Shown here piece by piece: positions 49,603 to 63,400 of a DNA stretch of 64,000 bases; position 1 is the first letter of the stretch, and the number at the start of each line of letters is the position of its first letter. The translations under genes and the position numbers were made by a program. The stretch spans positions 9,662,563 to 9,726,562 of the forward strand of contig JASSKH010000014.1 of assembly GCA_031763025.1 (NCBI GenBank), read 5' to 3'. Below the pieces are notes generated by a model. The model saw only the letters and a list, made by a program, of their open reading frames with translations, did no database searches and was not told the DNA's origin. Source of the DNA: Macrocystis pyrifera (lineage: Eukaryota > Sar > Phaeophyceae > Laminariales > Laminariaceae).

Positions 49603-49893
49603 ATATTACAGTAAATGTAATACAACATAACCCATGAGAAAACAATGAGGACCGGCGATTGTTTCTTGTGGTATTGTAGTCAATCACGACACAAGGCAAG
49701 AGGGGGATCCCGCCAACGCAAACAAAAAAGTCGACGATAGTTGTCACGAGCATCCTGTTGCGCGAGTTCCTAGCGACAGCTACAGAGATATACACTACTA
49801 TTTACAATAGTTTTAGATAAATAATCGGCTCTATATTCTTACAGACAACAAATAATAGGGTTATAAGGTTGGGAACCCAGGTATTATACTATA

Positions 49894-50003
49894 TTACGGG
49901 GGAACATAGTAAATAGAACCTACGGTGCACACAAAAACCTTTATATTTACCTATTTTTAATGACAAAAAAATGGTCCTATGTACTATGTATGGTGCCCCG
50001 TAA
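49894..50003 (-). mobile_element. MITE-A copy 13
   Basis: Left arm TTACGGGGGAACATAGTAAA; the right arm carries an extra GTAT (ACTATGTATGGTGCCCCGTA). Confidence 0.8.
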
Positions 50004-50314
50004 AAATAGCAGCGTGCTTATTTTATACATGTGCGTGGCACGAAAAACCACATCACCGCCAGGGTGTGTGCATAGACACAAAAAAAAAACAATGTACCAC
50101 CGGCCCGGGGTGTGCGCATGAACACAGCAGCAGCTGGTGTGCTATTTTTCAAATAGTACGCGCGGCCAACACTCCTCCCCCCACCGAACCCCCTGCCTGC
50201 AAATCTTACTTTCTTACGACGAGAAAGTACACCACGGGCAATCGGGAAAAAGAGTACATGACCAAAACACATCTTTTTTTTTCATTTTAGGCCCTCCGGG
50301 GGGAAGGGGTTTAC

Positions 50315-50467
50315 TCATTATTACGCATGGCCGTAGTCGTATGACCATATAGACCCTCGCATCGGAGCACGTCCGGTCTTCACCTTATAGGCAGACATCG
50401 CTAACACCAGGCGAAAAGCGCCGTGAGGTATTCGGCGAGCCGCATGAAGGGTGAGCTGCATCCTACT
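50315..50467 (+). repeat. Dispersed element R3, copy 1
   Basis: CGCATGGCCGTAGTCGTATG through GCCGCATGAAGGGTGAGCTG, collinear with 57482-57650 (plus) and 63345-63530 (minus). Confidence 0.8.
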
Positions 50468-51288
50468 AAGAACCGGGGGGTGGGGGTGGGGGGGGGGTAC
50501 CAGCCACACTAACATCAAGTGATACGCTGAGTAGGGGTATGGTCAATATATACATCCACTCCCCCACCAATGCCTCGCGATTTCTTTGGAATCCGATAGC
50601 GCATACTATCTTCCAGCTGCTGGAGGGCCGAGTTCTTCACCTCAGACTATAAATCGATGCTCGGAAACTTGGAGGTAGGCTTCCTTGTGCACGTCTGAAC
50701 GGGCGGTGCATCATATTCCTGTACCTGGTATGTGGAAGGTTGTATGGCGGTACGCCGGATTTCTTTGTTCAGGCCCGCTGGCGGGGGCGGGGGGGGGGGG
50801 GGAGTGTTGGTGAGGTGTTTTGCGGTTCGGATGGCCTTGAGTAGACATGAGTTCTTTGCCACGTTTTTTGGACCGAGGCAGATAGCGCCAAAAAAAGCGA
50901 GAAGGGCGGCCGTGCGGTTTCATCGCCCCCCCATTTTTCATTTTGTTGTTTTCCATCCGACGCGTGGTGCGATGGATACTATTAATAGGGATATTCTAGC
51001 TCTTTTTTGGCCGAAATATTCGTTATTGAGATTTTTGCACAATACTAAATATTTATCGCTAGTGCCTATACTGCTTACGCCATGGGACGGCCCACTGGAT
51101 GAAGTCTATAAGAAGAAGCCATGTGCGACGCGATCATGATATCATAGCGAGTACAACAAACGGGTAAATGGGGGTCGTGCGGTTTCAATTGAGCATACGC
51201 AGGGAAGGTGAATAGATTGCATGAGATTGGTGGCATCATCCCACAAACTGCTGCGGGAAAAAGTGACCAAAACGACGCTTTGACCCCT

Positions 51289-51370
51289 TTAGTACCGCAG
51301 TCCCGATTTGGGGACAAACCATTCTAATTCCAAGTGATTTGTCCCCAAAACGGGACTGCGGAACTAAAAG
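51289..51370. mobile_element. MITE-B copy (best palindrome)
   Basis: TTAGTACCGCAGTCCCGATT ... AACGGGACTGCGGAACTAAA, a nearly perfect inverted repeat with GGGGACAAA inside each arm. Confidence 0.75.
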
Positions 51371-51776
51371 AGTTAAACCTAACCATTCTTGGGCCGGGGT
51401 AACTCTGTGGACCATCGGGTTCACCCATTTAACCAGGTAGCTCCCTCCTCGTGTTGGCTTCAAGACGATTGGATAACCCACCCGCCGAATCGGGTGATCG
51501 CACACACCCTACTTATTCGACACTATGGTTGAAGCACACTGGTTGAAGCACACTGTGTGCAAGACAAGGAGACCATTTAAAACCCTAAACAATGCTAGAT
51601 CGGTCTATTAATAATCTGATTGGCTTAGGGTTTGGTTAGGGTTAGCTGCATTCTACACTACTATTCGTATCGTATACAGTGAACCCCAACAATAGTGTCG
51701 ATGAAATGGTGAATCCCCTCGAGGGATCCCTATACCATGTATTATTCTATGCCTGGTATGATACCGGCATCCTCTA

Positions 51777-51881
51777 TTACGGGGGACCATAGTAAATAGG
51801 ACCAAACATTGTTAGTACACAAAGGTAAACATATAGGCTTTCGTGTGTACCGTAGGTCCTATTTACTATGGCCCTTCGTAA
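51777..51881 (+). mobile_element. MITE-A copy 14
   Basis: TA-flanked, left arm intact, right end decayed to ATGGCCCTTCGTAA. Lies about 320 bp beyond the helicase stop codon, possibly near its 3' UTR. Confidence 0.8.
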
Positions 51882-52204
51882 TATGAATGTTTCGACGTTT
51901 TGCCTGCCAAGTTCCGAAAGAACAACAAAACATACAAGTAAGGCCGTGAATGCAGCCCCCGATTGGACAGTGAATTCAATATCTGGTATCACAGTCTTCG
52001 CCAGAGAGGCACCGCAGTAACAGCAGCACCAGCAGTAACAGCAGTATCCTTGAAAAAAACAACTGCCGGCTCTGCGACAACACCGACACCCCAGCGCTAT
52101 GTAGCTAGGCTAGCCCAGGAACAACGTCGACCCTGGGTCTTGTCCAACGTGAGGCCCTGCCCCGCCGTCGCGACAACACGCCTGCCTTTCGTGCAGCGAG
52201 CGGA

Positions 52205-52273
52205 CTACTTGAAGAACTGTGGCACGAGCTCCCTGAGCCAAGACGCATCGACGGCCGTGACGGTCTTGATGAA
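52205..52273 (-). CDS. DEAH helicase, last exon
   Basis: The acceptor is GCGTTCTCAG. Encodes FIKTVTAVDASWLRELVPQF, then FK and TAG at 52205-52207. The Y/F-I-K/R-x-V-T-x-(I/V)D-xx-WL ending is diagnostic. No basic C-terminal extension follows. Confidence 0.9.
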   Translation of the reverse strand, partial: FIKTVTAVDASWLRELVPQFFK

Positions 52274-55200
52274 CTGAGAACGCGAAACGAAAAAAAAACA
52301 ACAAAACAAAGAGGAAGACAAACAAAGAACGATGTTGAAAGAGGGACGGCGAGAAAACGAGAACCAAAAACTTCCAGGCACACTTTTTCGGGAACGCACA
52401 ACTTGGAATCAGCGTGGGATCATTTTTTGCGGTACCTGAAACGAAACGGTTAACCCCCCCCTTAAGAACCGCACCCGCCTTTTCGGGGACAAACAATACC
52501 GAATTGGTGTGGGAATATTTTTTTCGGTACATAGCGAAACGGTTGTACCAAAAACCACTGTGGACGGAAATGTACGGAACGTTACGTGCTGATGTGTATA
52601 TCGAAACGGTCCTTACTTTTCCGTCGAGAGCAGATAATGACGAACAAACTAGCGACGAACAAAAACAAAAGCGCGGCGAAACGCCTATCAAGGAGGGGTT
52701 TCATTTCATTTCAATGGAGGCGTGCAGAGGGCAAAATACGAGGAGAGTGCGCAGGGGGTCGTTTTTTCGGCATGCCATGCCCCAACATTCAATGAGAGCG
52801 TGCAAATCAACGACTGCTACGCACGTATGGTATCTTTCGTTGCGGCCAACAATTCGCGTAAGCCTCCGATATTCACGTTACGAATGGCAATGATTTGTGC
52901 CCGTTAGAAAAAGATTTGAAAAAAAAACCCTCTTCAATGTTATAAATAATCTTACTGGTTTTTTCTTCCCCAAAATTTACAAAACTTACAAATTTACCAG
53001 CGTTACCGCCTCGGGCTGCTCGTGAAAAACCGTCTGTAAATATATACGCACGTATCAGGGATAACTAAAACTGAGAAGAAATGGAAACTTGGAAAATTGG
53101 AAATTTGAAAAAACATAAAAATAGGTCAGAAGGTGTTTAGCTTCAAGACTCACGTCGCGGCTGGTGGACAGGAGCTCCGTGTACACGACACACTTGGCGG
53201 GAGGATTTCTTCTCCATAGAGACGACGAGGGGTGTATCTGCGCCTCCCTGAGAGCAGGGAGGGCGGGAAAGAAAACGAGCGGGGGAAGCAAAAAACGCGG
53301 CTCAGAATCCGCATCGCACACAAAAAAGCAAAAAAACGATGAGAAACAGGGTGTGAGTCAATTATCGTGTTTGTGCGGAAAGGGAACGATAGAGTTAGAA
53401 AGAAAAAAACAAGAGCAAGAACGACGAAACTGAGAGGTGCACGAAACAAAGCAAAAAAGACAGAAAAAGCGTAAGGACACGAAAAAAGAATGGAGAAACC
53501 CAAAAAAAAAAGGACTGCGTACGTACTCGTACGTACGTGCGTGCTGTTTCCTTTTATCTTTCTGTTGGCACAGGAACACGAAAACGTACTGGCTGACTGC
53601 TCACGTATAAGAAAAGTACAAACTGACGTACGTACGTACGTACGTACGTACGTACGTACAGTAGTACCGTGTAACACGGGCTATATGAGAATACCCCCCC
53701 GAGGACGGTGCTCCGTCTCGAAAGGGATGCGTGGTCAATGGTCAAACGACTAAGGCAAGCAACAAATGAGTGCACCCCGCCCCCCCCCCGTCCCCCGTCT
53801 CCGAGGACGAATGTCACTGAGATCATAGTTCGAAGTAGGTGATCTTGTCGACAATGGGGTGAGTGCAAACGCCAAGCGATCGATGCGTCCATTGTGTGTG
53901 TCCCCCTTCATATGGAGAAAACCGGCTCGGAAAATCGTCCTGGGGGGTGTGATACCATATCACACGTGTGGTACAGAATACCTGGTATATACACCTATTA
54001 CGGGGGTTCCATGGTTAATGGGACCAAATTTTATTAGTAAAAATAGGTAAATATATAGGTTTTTGTGTGTACGATAGGTCCTATTAACTATGGACCCCGT
54101 AATAGTATACATATATATATACCCAAAGTATATACCTATATACCATTGAGCGAAAATTACCAGCTGCAAATTACGACATCCCCCCCTTCAAGAGCGCCGA
54201 GAGCAAAAACTAGAACACAACGTGCAAGACTCTTTTACTACTGAAAATATGACGCCACACCGATTTCAAGTACTTCGTCCCGCTAAGTCTACCTCCACTA
54301 CGACTGAAGCTCGTATGTACGATTAATACTTATACTCTTAATGCTGATTTTTGAAGGGGATGTTGTCACCTATACCCTTCTGTACGAAAAACTAAAACTG
54401 TCGATGCTATAGCTGTTGCAACAAAATTACAACACGCCCCACACAGCCCGCGCAAAACAGTATACTGTATTGACACATGCGAGGACACAAGAAGAGTAGA
54501 CTTGCCTGCCGCCAACGAGGGTGCGGTAGCACCCTCGACCCCCCCCCCCCCCTCCGCTCGTCGCGGCCTGCCTCATAGCCACGTTGGAGAAAAGCCCGGC
54601 GACCAAACAGCGTAGATATTGCGAGGTCTCCGCCTGGCAAGACTCCTGCAAACCCAAAAAAAAAATGCCAAAGTGGACGCGTGGTGACACTTCCTGCCAT
54701 AGTACAACTCGTATAGACCACGTACCGCTGTGGGCGGCAATATGAGGAAACGCTAGACGCGACTATCAATACCAAACGTTCCTAATGTTTCCGTTCAAAG
54801 CGGCACGAGGCACACATTGGATACTACTGGAATACTAAGAAAAGGAACAAGATTGGGCTCAACCGTCAAACTCGGAAAAATGACCGCAATCCGAGGTCTG
54901 TGGCCTCTGGAGAATACGGGCGACTGCTGTGGTTCCGGGATCTCGTTGACACGGGTGTATAAGTAGGGATCCCCCCACACACGTTGTCCGTGCTTCGAGA
55001 GCACCATAGCAACATCAGAATAGAAACATCGAGAACACCACAGCAAACAGGCACACATTCGGTGGGGGGAAGAGCAACATCCCAGTTCGGCTAAAAAAAG
55101 TGGTATTACATTTCGCAAACAGCCAGACGACCGGCGAGCAAAATCGCCTATCTCGTAGTTTCACTCAACACCGACCCATCCGTTTATTTCATAGGTGGGG

Positions 55201-57437
55201 GAGGGTAAGGCGGCACGACGATGTCAGGTACTTGAATGTGTTGATACTGAGAAGGACGAACCGCGAGCCGCAGGCACTACGAAATTCGAAAAATCATTTT
55301 TCTGGAGGTATTTATAGCGCAAAACGCATTCTTTACTATGTACCTGGTGAGGAAATGCCCCCAGCCTGGGTTAAGACTGTCGGTCTTACACATAAGTATA
55401 CAAAAAAAATAGTAGTATTACTATTATTACGGGGGTCCATAGTTAACAGGACCAAATATTGTTAGTAAAAATACCTAAATATATAGGTTTTTATGTATGC
55501 CATAGGTCCTGTTAACTATAGACCCCCGTAACAATAACACAAGGGATTTGTCTGTCCACCCTATGGAGGAAAAAAACACGACCGATCTTCAACGCCACAC
55601 AAAAGTAGTTGATCCTTGTATACTGTTAATACCGCTCCGTCCGGACACCAAAGGACCTTTTGGGTATTGACACCAACAACCAAACAGCCCTTATATTTCC
55701 AGAGACAATGGTACCGGTGGTCACTACTAATGAAGGAGTCCCTTAAGAGCGTTGCGTTCTTCACACAAGGGGCGCGAGATCGTTTTTCGGCGCTCGATTC
55801 TTCCAGAACGGGAAGGCTGCCAATACCGTACCGAGCAAGGGAAGGAGGCGTTTTCGGAAAAGATCTGTAGTCGAAATAGAGCCTTCCGAAAGTACAATGT
55901 TCGACCGTATTGATCGCACCCTTCTACCGCTGTCGAAAAAAACTACCAGGAGCGCTCAAAAAAAAAACGATCACACCCCTCTCTGCAAACTCCACGTTCA
56001 CTGTGGACGGAAATATAAACAACGTTGAAACATTAATATCAATATCAAACTGTTCTTACATTTCCGTCCAGAGTGGAACGCTTGAAGGTTAGTACGAGTA
56101 CCGGACGGTGCTTGTATTTCCGTTCAGAGTGGTGTGTATACTTGAAGACTACCGCTGTGGGTGTCCTGTACCGCGTATTCTGCCAAAGACGGCCAAAGAC
56201 GCGAGACACTTGGCACATTCGTAGTTTTAACCTAATGGACCTTTACGTTTGCGGCCAGAGTGCTACAGCAGTGATAACTAGGGCTGTCACCTGGCTGCAC
56301 GCTCTTCCTCTTACCGGGGAGCCTACTATTATTAACAGTACTGCTGTCGGCAGTACTATCACGAGGGGCCATATTAAATAGGACCTACGGTACAAACAAA
56401 AATCTAGATATTTCGCTATTTTTACCAACATATATTTGGTCATTTTTACTATGGTCCCCCGTAATAGCGAACATACTGTTACGGGGGTCCATAGTAAACA
56501 GGACCTACGGTACACACAAAACCCTCTATATTTCCCTATTTTCACGAACAATATTTGGTCCTATTAACTATGGCCCCCCGCAATAGGATACACTTGGTGT
56601 GGGTTTTGAGCCTATCGTTGGTTCTAATCATACTGTACTCGTAGCCCTTCGTGACATGAAGTTAGTTGTTAGTTGGGGAGGCGAAGCGAGCCACGCAAAC
56701 CAACTGACTTGAGTGGTGGGGTTTGTATCAACAAAATGCGCGTCCAGCCACAAGCGCGCCAGCCTAGTACAAAACACGCAGATTTCCACAAAACTGCCGG
56801 ACACGACTAGCTGCAAAACCTATTACGGAGGTCCATATTATAGTAAATAGGACCTACGGCACACACAAAAACCCATATAGTACCCTATTTTTACGAACAA
56901 TATTTGGTCCTATTTACTATGGACCCCCGTAATAGCCAACTACTAATACGAACCACGTACGTAGTCGGCAACTTTTAGTCAAAGCCAGCAATTTCACAGC
57001 AGTCCTGTTATTTTTTGCTGAAGGGGTGATAATTCTCGGTTCAGTTAAACGGCACATACAGCTGCGATGAGCGCACGCACGTTCAGATGCAGGCACAGCA
57101 AGCAAACCCGTAACGATCGTATTTACACCAGGCATGCACCGCTATAGCACGCGCGATCGAAGTGTAGCCATGAATAGCATGACACACCGCTCACAAACAC
57201 GATTCTCGACGAAATCCTCGATCTCACAGCTCATATAATATATATATATATATATTAATACCTACCTCAGGGTCGATCCTCCATCGGTCGCGCAGGATTT
57301 TGGCGAGCTGCTGGCGAACATCGATCGCTCGCACTACCGACCGGCCGTTCACGAAATTCCGTCGACACCAAGTCGGGTCCTTCCGCTCCTGGTGGTACCG
57401 ACGGACGGGCGTGATACGCGAGGCAAAAAAGGAAAAG

Positions 57438-57481
<44 letters not shown>

Positions 57482-60400
57482 GCTCGATATCATGCATGGT
57501 CGAAGTCGTCTGACCACAGACCCTCGTGTGCTGGAACGGAACACGTCGGGTTTTCACCGACCAGGCAGACATCGCTAGCACCGAGCGCGAAGCGCAGTGA
57601 AGTTATCCGGCGAGTCGCATGAAGGGTGAGAGCTGCATTCTACTGAAATTGTGAGGCGGGGGGGGGGGTGGGGGGTTACTCGTATCAGATACAGAAATGT
57701 GTAAGGGAAAACAGTTACAAAGCAAGAAAAAAAGGGAAAAGGAAAAAACAAGAAAAAGAAGGAATAAGATAAGAAGAAAAAACAACAATATCAGATAAGG
57801 GAATATGCAAGAGAAAACGTTAAAAAAATAGATACCTGGTGCACAGCAGTAAGTGGACTGAGGAAAAACAATTAAAAAGCTAGAAAAAAAAGGGAAAAGG
57901 AAAAAAGTAAAGAAAGAAGAAAGGAAAAAAAAAAACAGGGTTTAAAAAGCAAAAACGAAAAAAAAGGGGGGGGGGGGGGGGGGGGGAGAGAAAACAGGAA
58001 CAGGTCAAGGGCTAAACCAAGTGGAAAATTGAACAAAGGAAACCTGGAGATTGTCGAGCGATCTTGAGAAAAATACAAAAAAAAGCCATGCAAGCATTCA
58101 GGAAAAACCGAAACTCTTCGGAAGCTCAACCCATGCCTTATACCATGCCTTATACCATACCATACCATACCATGCCATACCATACCATACCATACCATAC
58201 CATAACATGCCATACCATGCCATGCGATACCATACCATACCATACCATACGATACCATACCACACCATACCATGCCATGCGATACCATACCATACCATAC
58301 CATACCATACCATACCATACCATATCATATCATACCACACCATACCATACTACAGTACCAGGTACACCATATCATACCATATCATACCACACCATACCAT
58401 ACCTTTAAAAAACCCTCGTAGATTCGCAGGAGCGTGGGCAGGTCGCCCTCGTAAGCAGCGAAGGCTCGATGCGCCTCATCCGCCGCCCGTCTAGCCTCCT
58501 CCTGCTCAAGTTTTGGTCAGTTTTCGAGAGACAAAAAAAAAACACACACACAAACACACACACACACATCGGAAAAAAGCAAAAACAGGTACAGCCGTCA
58601 GAACTCGTAGAAGCACCGCTGGAGTTTCTACGGCGGATGCGTGGCATTATTGACTGCAAACGGTGGCATACCCTCCTGGAAGAAAGGTACGACTAATACG
58701 AGGGAGTATATTATCAAGAGGATTAATAGTAATGATAACCGAATACGGTGTGTGAACAGTGAACATAGATCAGTAGGGGGATACATACCTGCTTGTTTCG
58801 GTCCATCGTGGGTTCTGATTACTACCTGGTATGCATTACTACGTATTGCTATGGCCTATACATGCCGTAATAAAAGACCGCGGTTTGACCCCTTTTGATT
58901 GACCGCCTCCTCCTGCTCGAAAACCAAAATAGTAGTAATCATACCCAAATATGGCGTGAAAACAGTGAACACAGAGCAGTAGGGGAATACATACCTGTTT
59001 TTTTTTTGGGTCCATCGTGGGTTTTTGATTGCTATTACGGGGGGCCATAGTAAATAGGACCAAATATTGTTAGTAAAAATAGCGACATATATAGGTTTTA
59101 GTGTGTACCTTAGGTCCTATTTAATATGGTCCCCCGTAATACGTGCTACTATGTATCGCTATGTAATACTATTAAGATGTATTATTAATGTACTACTACG
59201 GGGGTCCATAGTTAACGGGACCAATTTTTGTTAGTAAAAATAGATAAATATATAGGTTTTTATGTATACCATAGGTCCTATTAACTATGTACCCCCGTAA
59301 ATACTAGGTATTACTATAGCCGACGCATTCTACAGCAGTAGAGGTGCACCATTTGGTTTATGAGGCTCCCCGCTTGAAGAGCTCTTATAACATACCTCAC
59401 TCAGGGCCCTGCATTTTTCAACTATCAAAATGAAACAGCAATGGTTGATGAATAATCCCTACCAGGTACCAGTATGGCCTACAGCAGTAGGTATACAAGA
59501 GCATTTTTTTGCAAAACAAGAATGGGATCATTCCGACGATTTTCTTTTAATGCCGCAGTCCCGTTTCGGGGACAAAAGCACTTGGAATCAGAGTGGTGTG
59601 TGTCCCAATCGGGACTGACTGCAGCACTAAAAGGGTCAAGGAGCCCCGTCACCCACAAAATAATTTCGGCAGAACGTGTTGCCTCTACGCATATTGTAGC
59701 ACGCGTCCGTCCCATGGTTGATAAGATCACTACACGGCACATGGCCACACGACTGGAAATACGCAAAAAAATCGCTTGACGGCGTAAAGACGGTTTCAAC
59801 GTTTTTTTTTTACTATGTACTCGTACTGAAAAAGAGGTGCAGGCAATACTCTAACCCGGCATACGTCGTGCACTATTAACACCGTAGACTCCTGAACAGG
59901 TGCAATCAACCTTACAGTAGGTGCCGGGGAAACTCGCGTCGCAAATAGTTTTAAATGCTAGGATTTCAGTTTGCGAATCTGCTGCCCACCCCCTCTACGT
60001 ACCAGTCCCCCCCCAGCCCCCACCCTTCTACCCTAAAGGTTAGGAAGCATAAGAAACCGGACGAATCTGGGAATCTGCTGTGTTCTGGGATGCCGCACAG
60101 GGGGAAGGTTCCACACCTCGGACACATCATGCAGATCATTCCAATTCGATGGTCTAGATATTCGGGGGAACATGCCTTCCTGATCTGCATGATCTGTATG
60201 ATCTGTGTGATCTAGCTCCTGTTGCCTGGTGGGACCCTTACAACCTGCACAAATCTATTAATAGCACCGATTTATTGGGTTAGACTTGTACTGCACAGAT
60301 CCTGCACTGCATCCCATACAGGCAGGATAAAATATATCTGATCTATCTGTAGATGATCTATCTGTAGATGATCTATCTGTAGATGGTCTATCTGTAGATG

Positions 60401-63400
60401 ATCTATCTGTAGATGGTCTATATGTAGATGATCTATCTGTAGATGATCTATCTGTAGATGGTCTATCTGTAGATTATCTATCTGTAGATTATCTATCTGT
60501 AGATTATCTATCTGTAGATGATTCATCTCTAGATGATCTATCTGATCTATCTGTACGACGTGCGGGAGCTTCAGTAGTATTAATAATAGTAGTAAACTGT
60601 ACCCACGGTTTCGGGGACGAATCCCTTGGAAATACAGTAGTGTGGACATGCTCTACAGTATCAGAAGTGAAAGGGTTAACAAACGGTGTCGCGCTGCGCT
60701 GTACATACAGGAGCGGATCATTCTCCGGCATGAAAAACCTGCTCACCCACCTTGGGGGGATAGAAGAGCAGGTTCTCCGCCGACAAACATGCCACGGTGG
60801 TCAAGACCTCCTTGACGCAGGCGAACTGGGGCTCCGCCGACCTGAAACAAAACGGTGGGAGTGGAGGCGAGGGAGAGAGAGCACCCACGGTAACTGAGAG
60901 GGAAGTATTTGGGTGCGTTTGGGGACAGTGGGGTCCGACTGAGTGAGCGTGAAACCCCTTAATACACCTGCAACCACGTTCTTTTGGGACAGAGTGCTTC
61001 ACACCTCGGACATATGATCGGTTCCTCGATCACCATCTACATATTTCATAGCATCCACGGGAACTTTCAGCGAGGGTGAACACATAACCTCTTTCGAACT
61101 CCAGGCACGTATTTTTGGGAGAACTTACTTGGAATTGGAGTGTTTTTTGTTCGCAGTAGGACGCGTCTCACGGTAGAGAGGTTGATAGGAAATATATAGC
61201 TCGTGGGAATTTTCTTAGAATTTTCTGAGGTTTCTCGCTTGATTAGCTCGACACAACTCACCCAACAACCAACAACCGGCTGTGAGAAAAAATACAAGGT
61301 ACTGCTGTAAGCCCCGACACAAAATTTCACGGGTTATACGTACGTGAGAAAAATACGAAACATATACCGTGTCACACTATCACACCAGGGTGGTAAGATA
61401 GCACACCTCCTGGGACGAATTTCCATAGAGATTTTCTCCATACCAGGTAGTATGTAGCAAAGAAATCACACGCAACCAGAAACATGGTGGCTTTGGTAAG
61501 ATCTCGTCGAGAGCTTCCCCGTAGACGCGTCGCGTACGTATATATCGTTTTGGCGTTTTACACCAACTCTCGCCCTGGTCGAGAAAAATCAGATTTGGAA
61601 TTCGTCCGAGAGGGTGTGTTTCCTTTTATCACCCTGTGTGATAGCGTTACACATATCATTAATATTAATAGCACAAACACAGCAGTGGTGTTCGTAGTAC
61701 CTGACACTATTATTACTATTAATAGTATTACGGGGGACCATAGTAAATAGGACCAAATATTGCTAGTAAAAATAGGAACATGTATAAGTTTTTGTGTGTA
61801 CCGTAGGTCCTGTTTACTATGGTCCCCCGTAACAGCATAAACACAGCGGTGGTATTCCTAGTACCTGACGAGCAAGTGCGCGAAGGCCGGGTCGAGCGGC
61901 AGCGCCGCCATCTTCTTGCCATCCGGGGTGACATCTCCAGCTTTATCCAGGGCACCCAGCATGGCCAGAGTTTTGAGGGCCTTCAGCAACGCCGCGCGGC
62001 TAGGCGCGGTGACATAGTCGAAAGTCGACGGGTCTTGTACCCCCATAACTTTCAGCTGGAGAACTACCTGCAGCCAAATGTGTCAGGAGACGCAAGTCTT
62101 GGGGCATCATCAGTCACATCTTCACGAACTTCCACACTAAAACTACTACATTTAGGCTAGACCGCCGTCGGCCATGGGGCCTAAACTGCCTCCCCCACAC
62201 TAAAACTAGTGCATTAAGGCTCCAGACGGCCGTCCGTCACAGGCCTGAACCGCCTTGCCCACACTAAAACTAGCTGTTAAGTCTAGACGGCCGTCCGTCA
62301 CAGGCCTGAACGCCTTTCCCCACACTAAAAACAACTGTACATTAAGGCTCTAGACGGCCGTCGGTCGCAGGCCTAAGCGGCCTCCCTCACACAAAAACTA
62401 AGCACCAAGTATAATAGACGGTGGTTTGTCGCGGGCTTGCACTGTCTTCCTCACGATGAAAATGGTATACTATCGAGGAGGACCATACTACTGACCCATC
62501 ATAAACACAAAAGCCTGTACACTCTAGTATTTTTACGAAGCACATTTGGTCCTGATTGAGATATTCCCTCGCAATAAGTCTCTTTACCCGGCTGCCCAGC
62601 AGACTTGAACTGTCTTCCCCACACTGCAACCAGCACATTGACGGCTCTAGACGGCCGTCCGTCACACGCCTGAACCGCCTTCCCCGCACTAAAACCAGCC
62701 GTTAAGTTCTAGACGGCCGTCCGTCACAGGCCTGAACGGCCTTCCCCACATTAAAAACAGTGCATTAAGGCTCTAGACGGCCGTCGGTCACAGGCCTGAA
62801 CCCCCTTCTCCACACTAAAACTAGCATACTAAGTCTAGACGGCCGTCTCCTGACGTATACAAGTACGCCTGTGACCGTTCATCGGTGGGTCGAGGGCCCG
62901 CGATCGCCGCTTATCGGGTCATTTTCGTTTTCGTTTTTCCCGTATGATTCCAGTTCTGCCAGGGTTTGTTCCTGGGCCTGGCTTGCTTGCGCCCAAAGAA
63001 AAACTACGACAACAGCAACAAACAATGTGAACAACAGCAAGATAACATCAACCCCAACCCCAACACCAAAAACACCCCCCCCCCCCCCCCCCCCCCCCCC
63101 CAAAACACCCCAACAACAAAAACCTCAACATCACCCTCCCCTCCTCCATCGCCACCACAGCCAGCAACAACACCAACGACGGCCCCTCCCCCCGATCGTA
63201 TCACGTAGCGTGTATATGGTGAGGCACCCACGAGGTAGTTACATAGTAGTCCCATTGCTGTCTCTGCAAGTGGCCACACCAGATATTAAATCGGTCCATT
63301 GATGCTGTCACCCATATGCAAGAAAATCCGCCTCACGAGCGGTTCTTAGTAGGATGCAGCTCACCCTTCATGCGACTCGCCGGACACCTCACGGCGCTTC

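Larger units (their letters stand above)
46510..52204. other. Intergenic region between the NB-ARC/TPR gene and the helicase
   Basis: Besides the listed MITEs and R3 there is no recognisable gene. Both flanking genes lie on the minus strand. The helicase 3' UTR should lie just below 52205 and the NB-ARC promoter just above 46509; no clear TATA or polyadenylation signal could be chosen. Confidence 0.5.

Noticed and set aside
51575..51650. Telomere-like AAACCCTAAAC and TTAGGGTTTGGTTAGGG
   Set aside because: Only two or three imperfect units; not a telomere or a clear interstitial array.
52414..52893. 159-codon plus-strand open frame
   Set aside because: It lies in a helicase intron and runs through MITE-B/C-related pieces; no recognisable protein.
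58051..58494. Open frames reading YHTIP or MVWYG repeats
   Set aside because: Products of the CCATA array, which is intronic in the helicase.
60338..60550. CRISPR-like regular repeat
   Set aside because: The 15-bp units are directly adjacent with no unique spacers, in a eukaryotic genome; it is a minisatellite.
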